Part shown: piece by piece, positions 51,877 to 51,896 of the stretch
Layout: each line of letters begins with the position of its first letter
Position numbering within the stretch: position 1 is the first letter of the stretch
Assembly: GCA_029261595.1 (NCBI GenBank)
Contig: JAJDAZ010000025.1
Location: 1-51,896, forward strand
Reading direction: 5' to 3'
DNA from: Nitrospinaceae bacterium
Lineage (GTDB): Bacteria; Nitrospinota; Nitrospinia; Nitrospinales; VA-1
DNA length: 51,896 nt
Made by a program: the position numbers and the translations under genes
The notes under the pieces: generated by a model
What the model was told of the DNA's origin: nothing
The model's input: only the letters and a program-made list of their open reading frames with translations
Databases searched by the model: none

Positions 51877-51896
51877 AATCTCAATACGTTATCAGA
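51870..51896 (+). CDS. Start of a probable insertion-sequence transposase (9 codons)
   Basis: An ATG with a strong AAAGGAG ribosome site, 6 nt upstream, opens a frame MTQSQYVIR that runs off the window end. From memory this resembles the N-terminus of helix-turn-helix IS481-type transposases, but nine residues are too few to be sure. The preceding inverted repeat that could hide the start codon agrees with a mobile element. Confidence 0.4.

Overview
The window looks like a chromosomal segment of a Gram-negative bacterium. The evidence is an RND efflux pair, DUF502 and Sel1 proteins, a large envelope-polysaccharide locus, sigma70-type promoters and frequent TTG/GTG starts with 1-14 bp gene overlaps. 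The gene style would fit Nitrospinota or a deltaproteobacterial relative, but nothing here proves the taxon and no rRNA is present.

Region 1 (1-14.3 kb) is mixed chromosomal content. It starts with the last 45 codons of a tyrosine recombinase, which point at the 3' end of a tRNA-Ala(GGC) carrying its own terminator and promoter. Then come a DUF502 membrane protein coupled to an RluA-type pseudouridine synthase, a pentapeptide-repeat protein, an RND permease with its adaptor, an rRNA-type methyltransferase, an acyl-CoA synthetase, a TPR-SUMF1 protein, a small Lys-rich protein and a GT-C membrane protein with a TPR tail.

Region 2 (14.3-26.6 kb, GC-rich) makes nucleotide sugars and begins lipid-linked glycan assembly. 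It holds a zinc-ribbon-containing sugar epimerase, a GT2, a WecA/MraY-type sugar-phosphate transferase, a TMTC-like GT-C/TPR protein, a degenerate metallo-beta-lactamase-fold protein, another GT2, then rmlB-rmlA-rmlD (no rmlC) and gmd. Several dispersed palindromic repeats lie between genes.

Region 3 (26.6-35.5 kb) has a PDZ-PDZ-Sel1 protein with long 108-bp tandem repeats, a GT4, a GtrB-like GT2, a GT2 with membrane tail, a minimal ferredoxin-reductase-type flavoprotein and a B12-binding-type radical SAM protein with a non-canonical CX4CX2C cluster motif.

Region 4 (35.6-51.8 kb) is clearly more AT-rich. It contains a GT4, two GT2, a CDP-paratose 2-epimerase-like SDR, two more B12-type radical SAM proteins, a SPASM radical SAM protein, two SAM methyltransferases, two large membrane proteins (GT-C-like and DUF2079) and a second GtrB-like transferase. 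It ends at the first nine codons of a probable insertion-sequence transposase whose ribosome-binding site and start codon lie inside a long inverted repeat.

Taken together, 14.8-51.8 kb reads as a surface-glycan (O-antigen or exopolysaccharide) locus. UDP/dTDP/GDP/CDP-sugar enzymes feed a polyprenyl-phosphate initiating transferase, chain-building GT2/GT4 enzymes and membrane GT-C transferases. The most unusual part is the 33.2-46.3 kb stretch, where four radical SAM proteins, two methyltransferases and a lone flavin reductase sit among glycosyltransferases. This suggests unusual radical-based modification of a glycan, lipid or small molecule; that is an inference from context.
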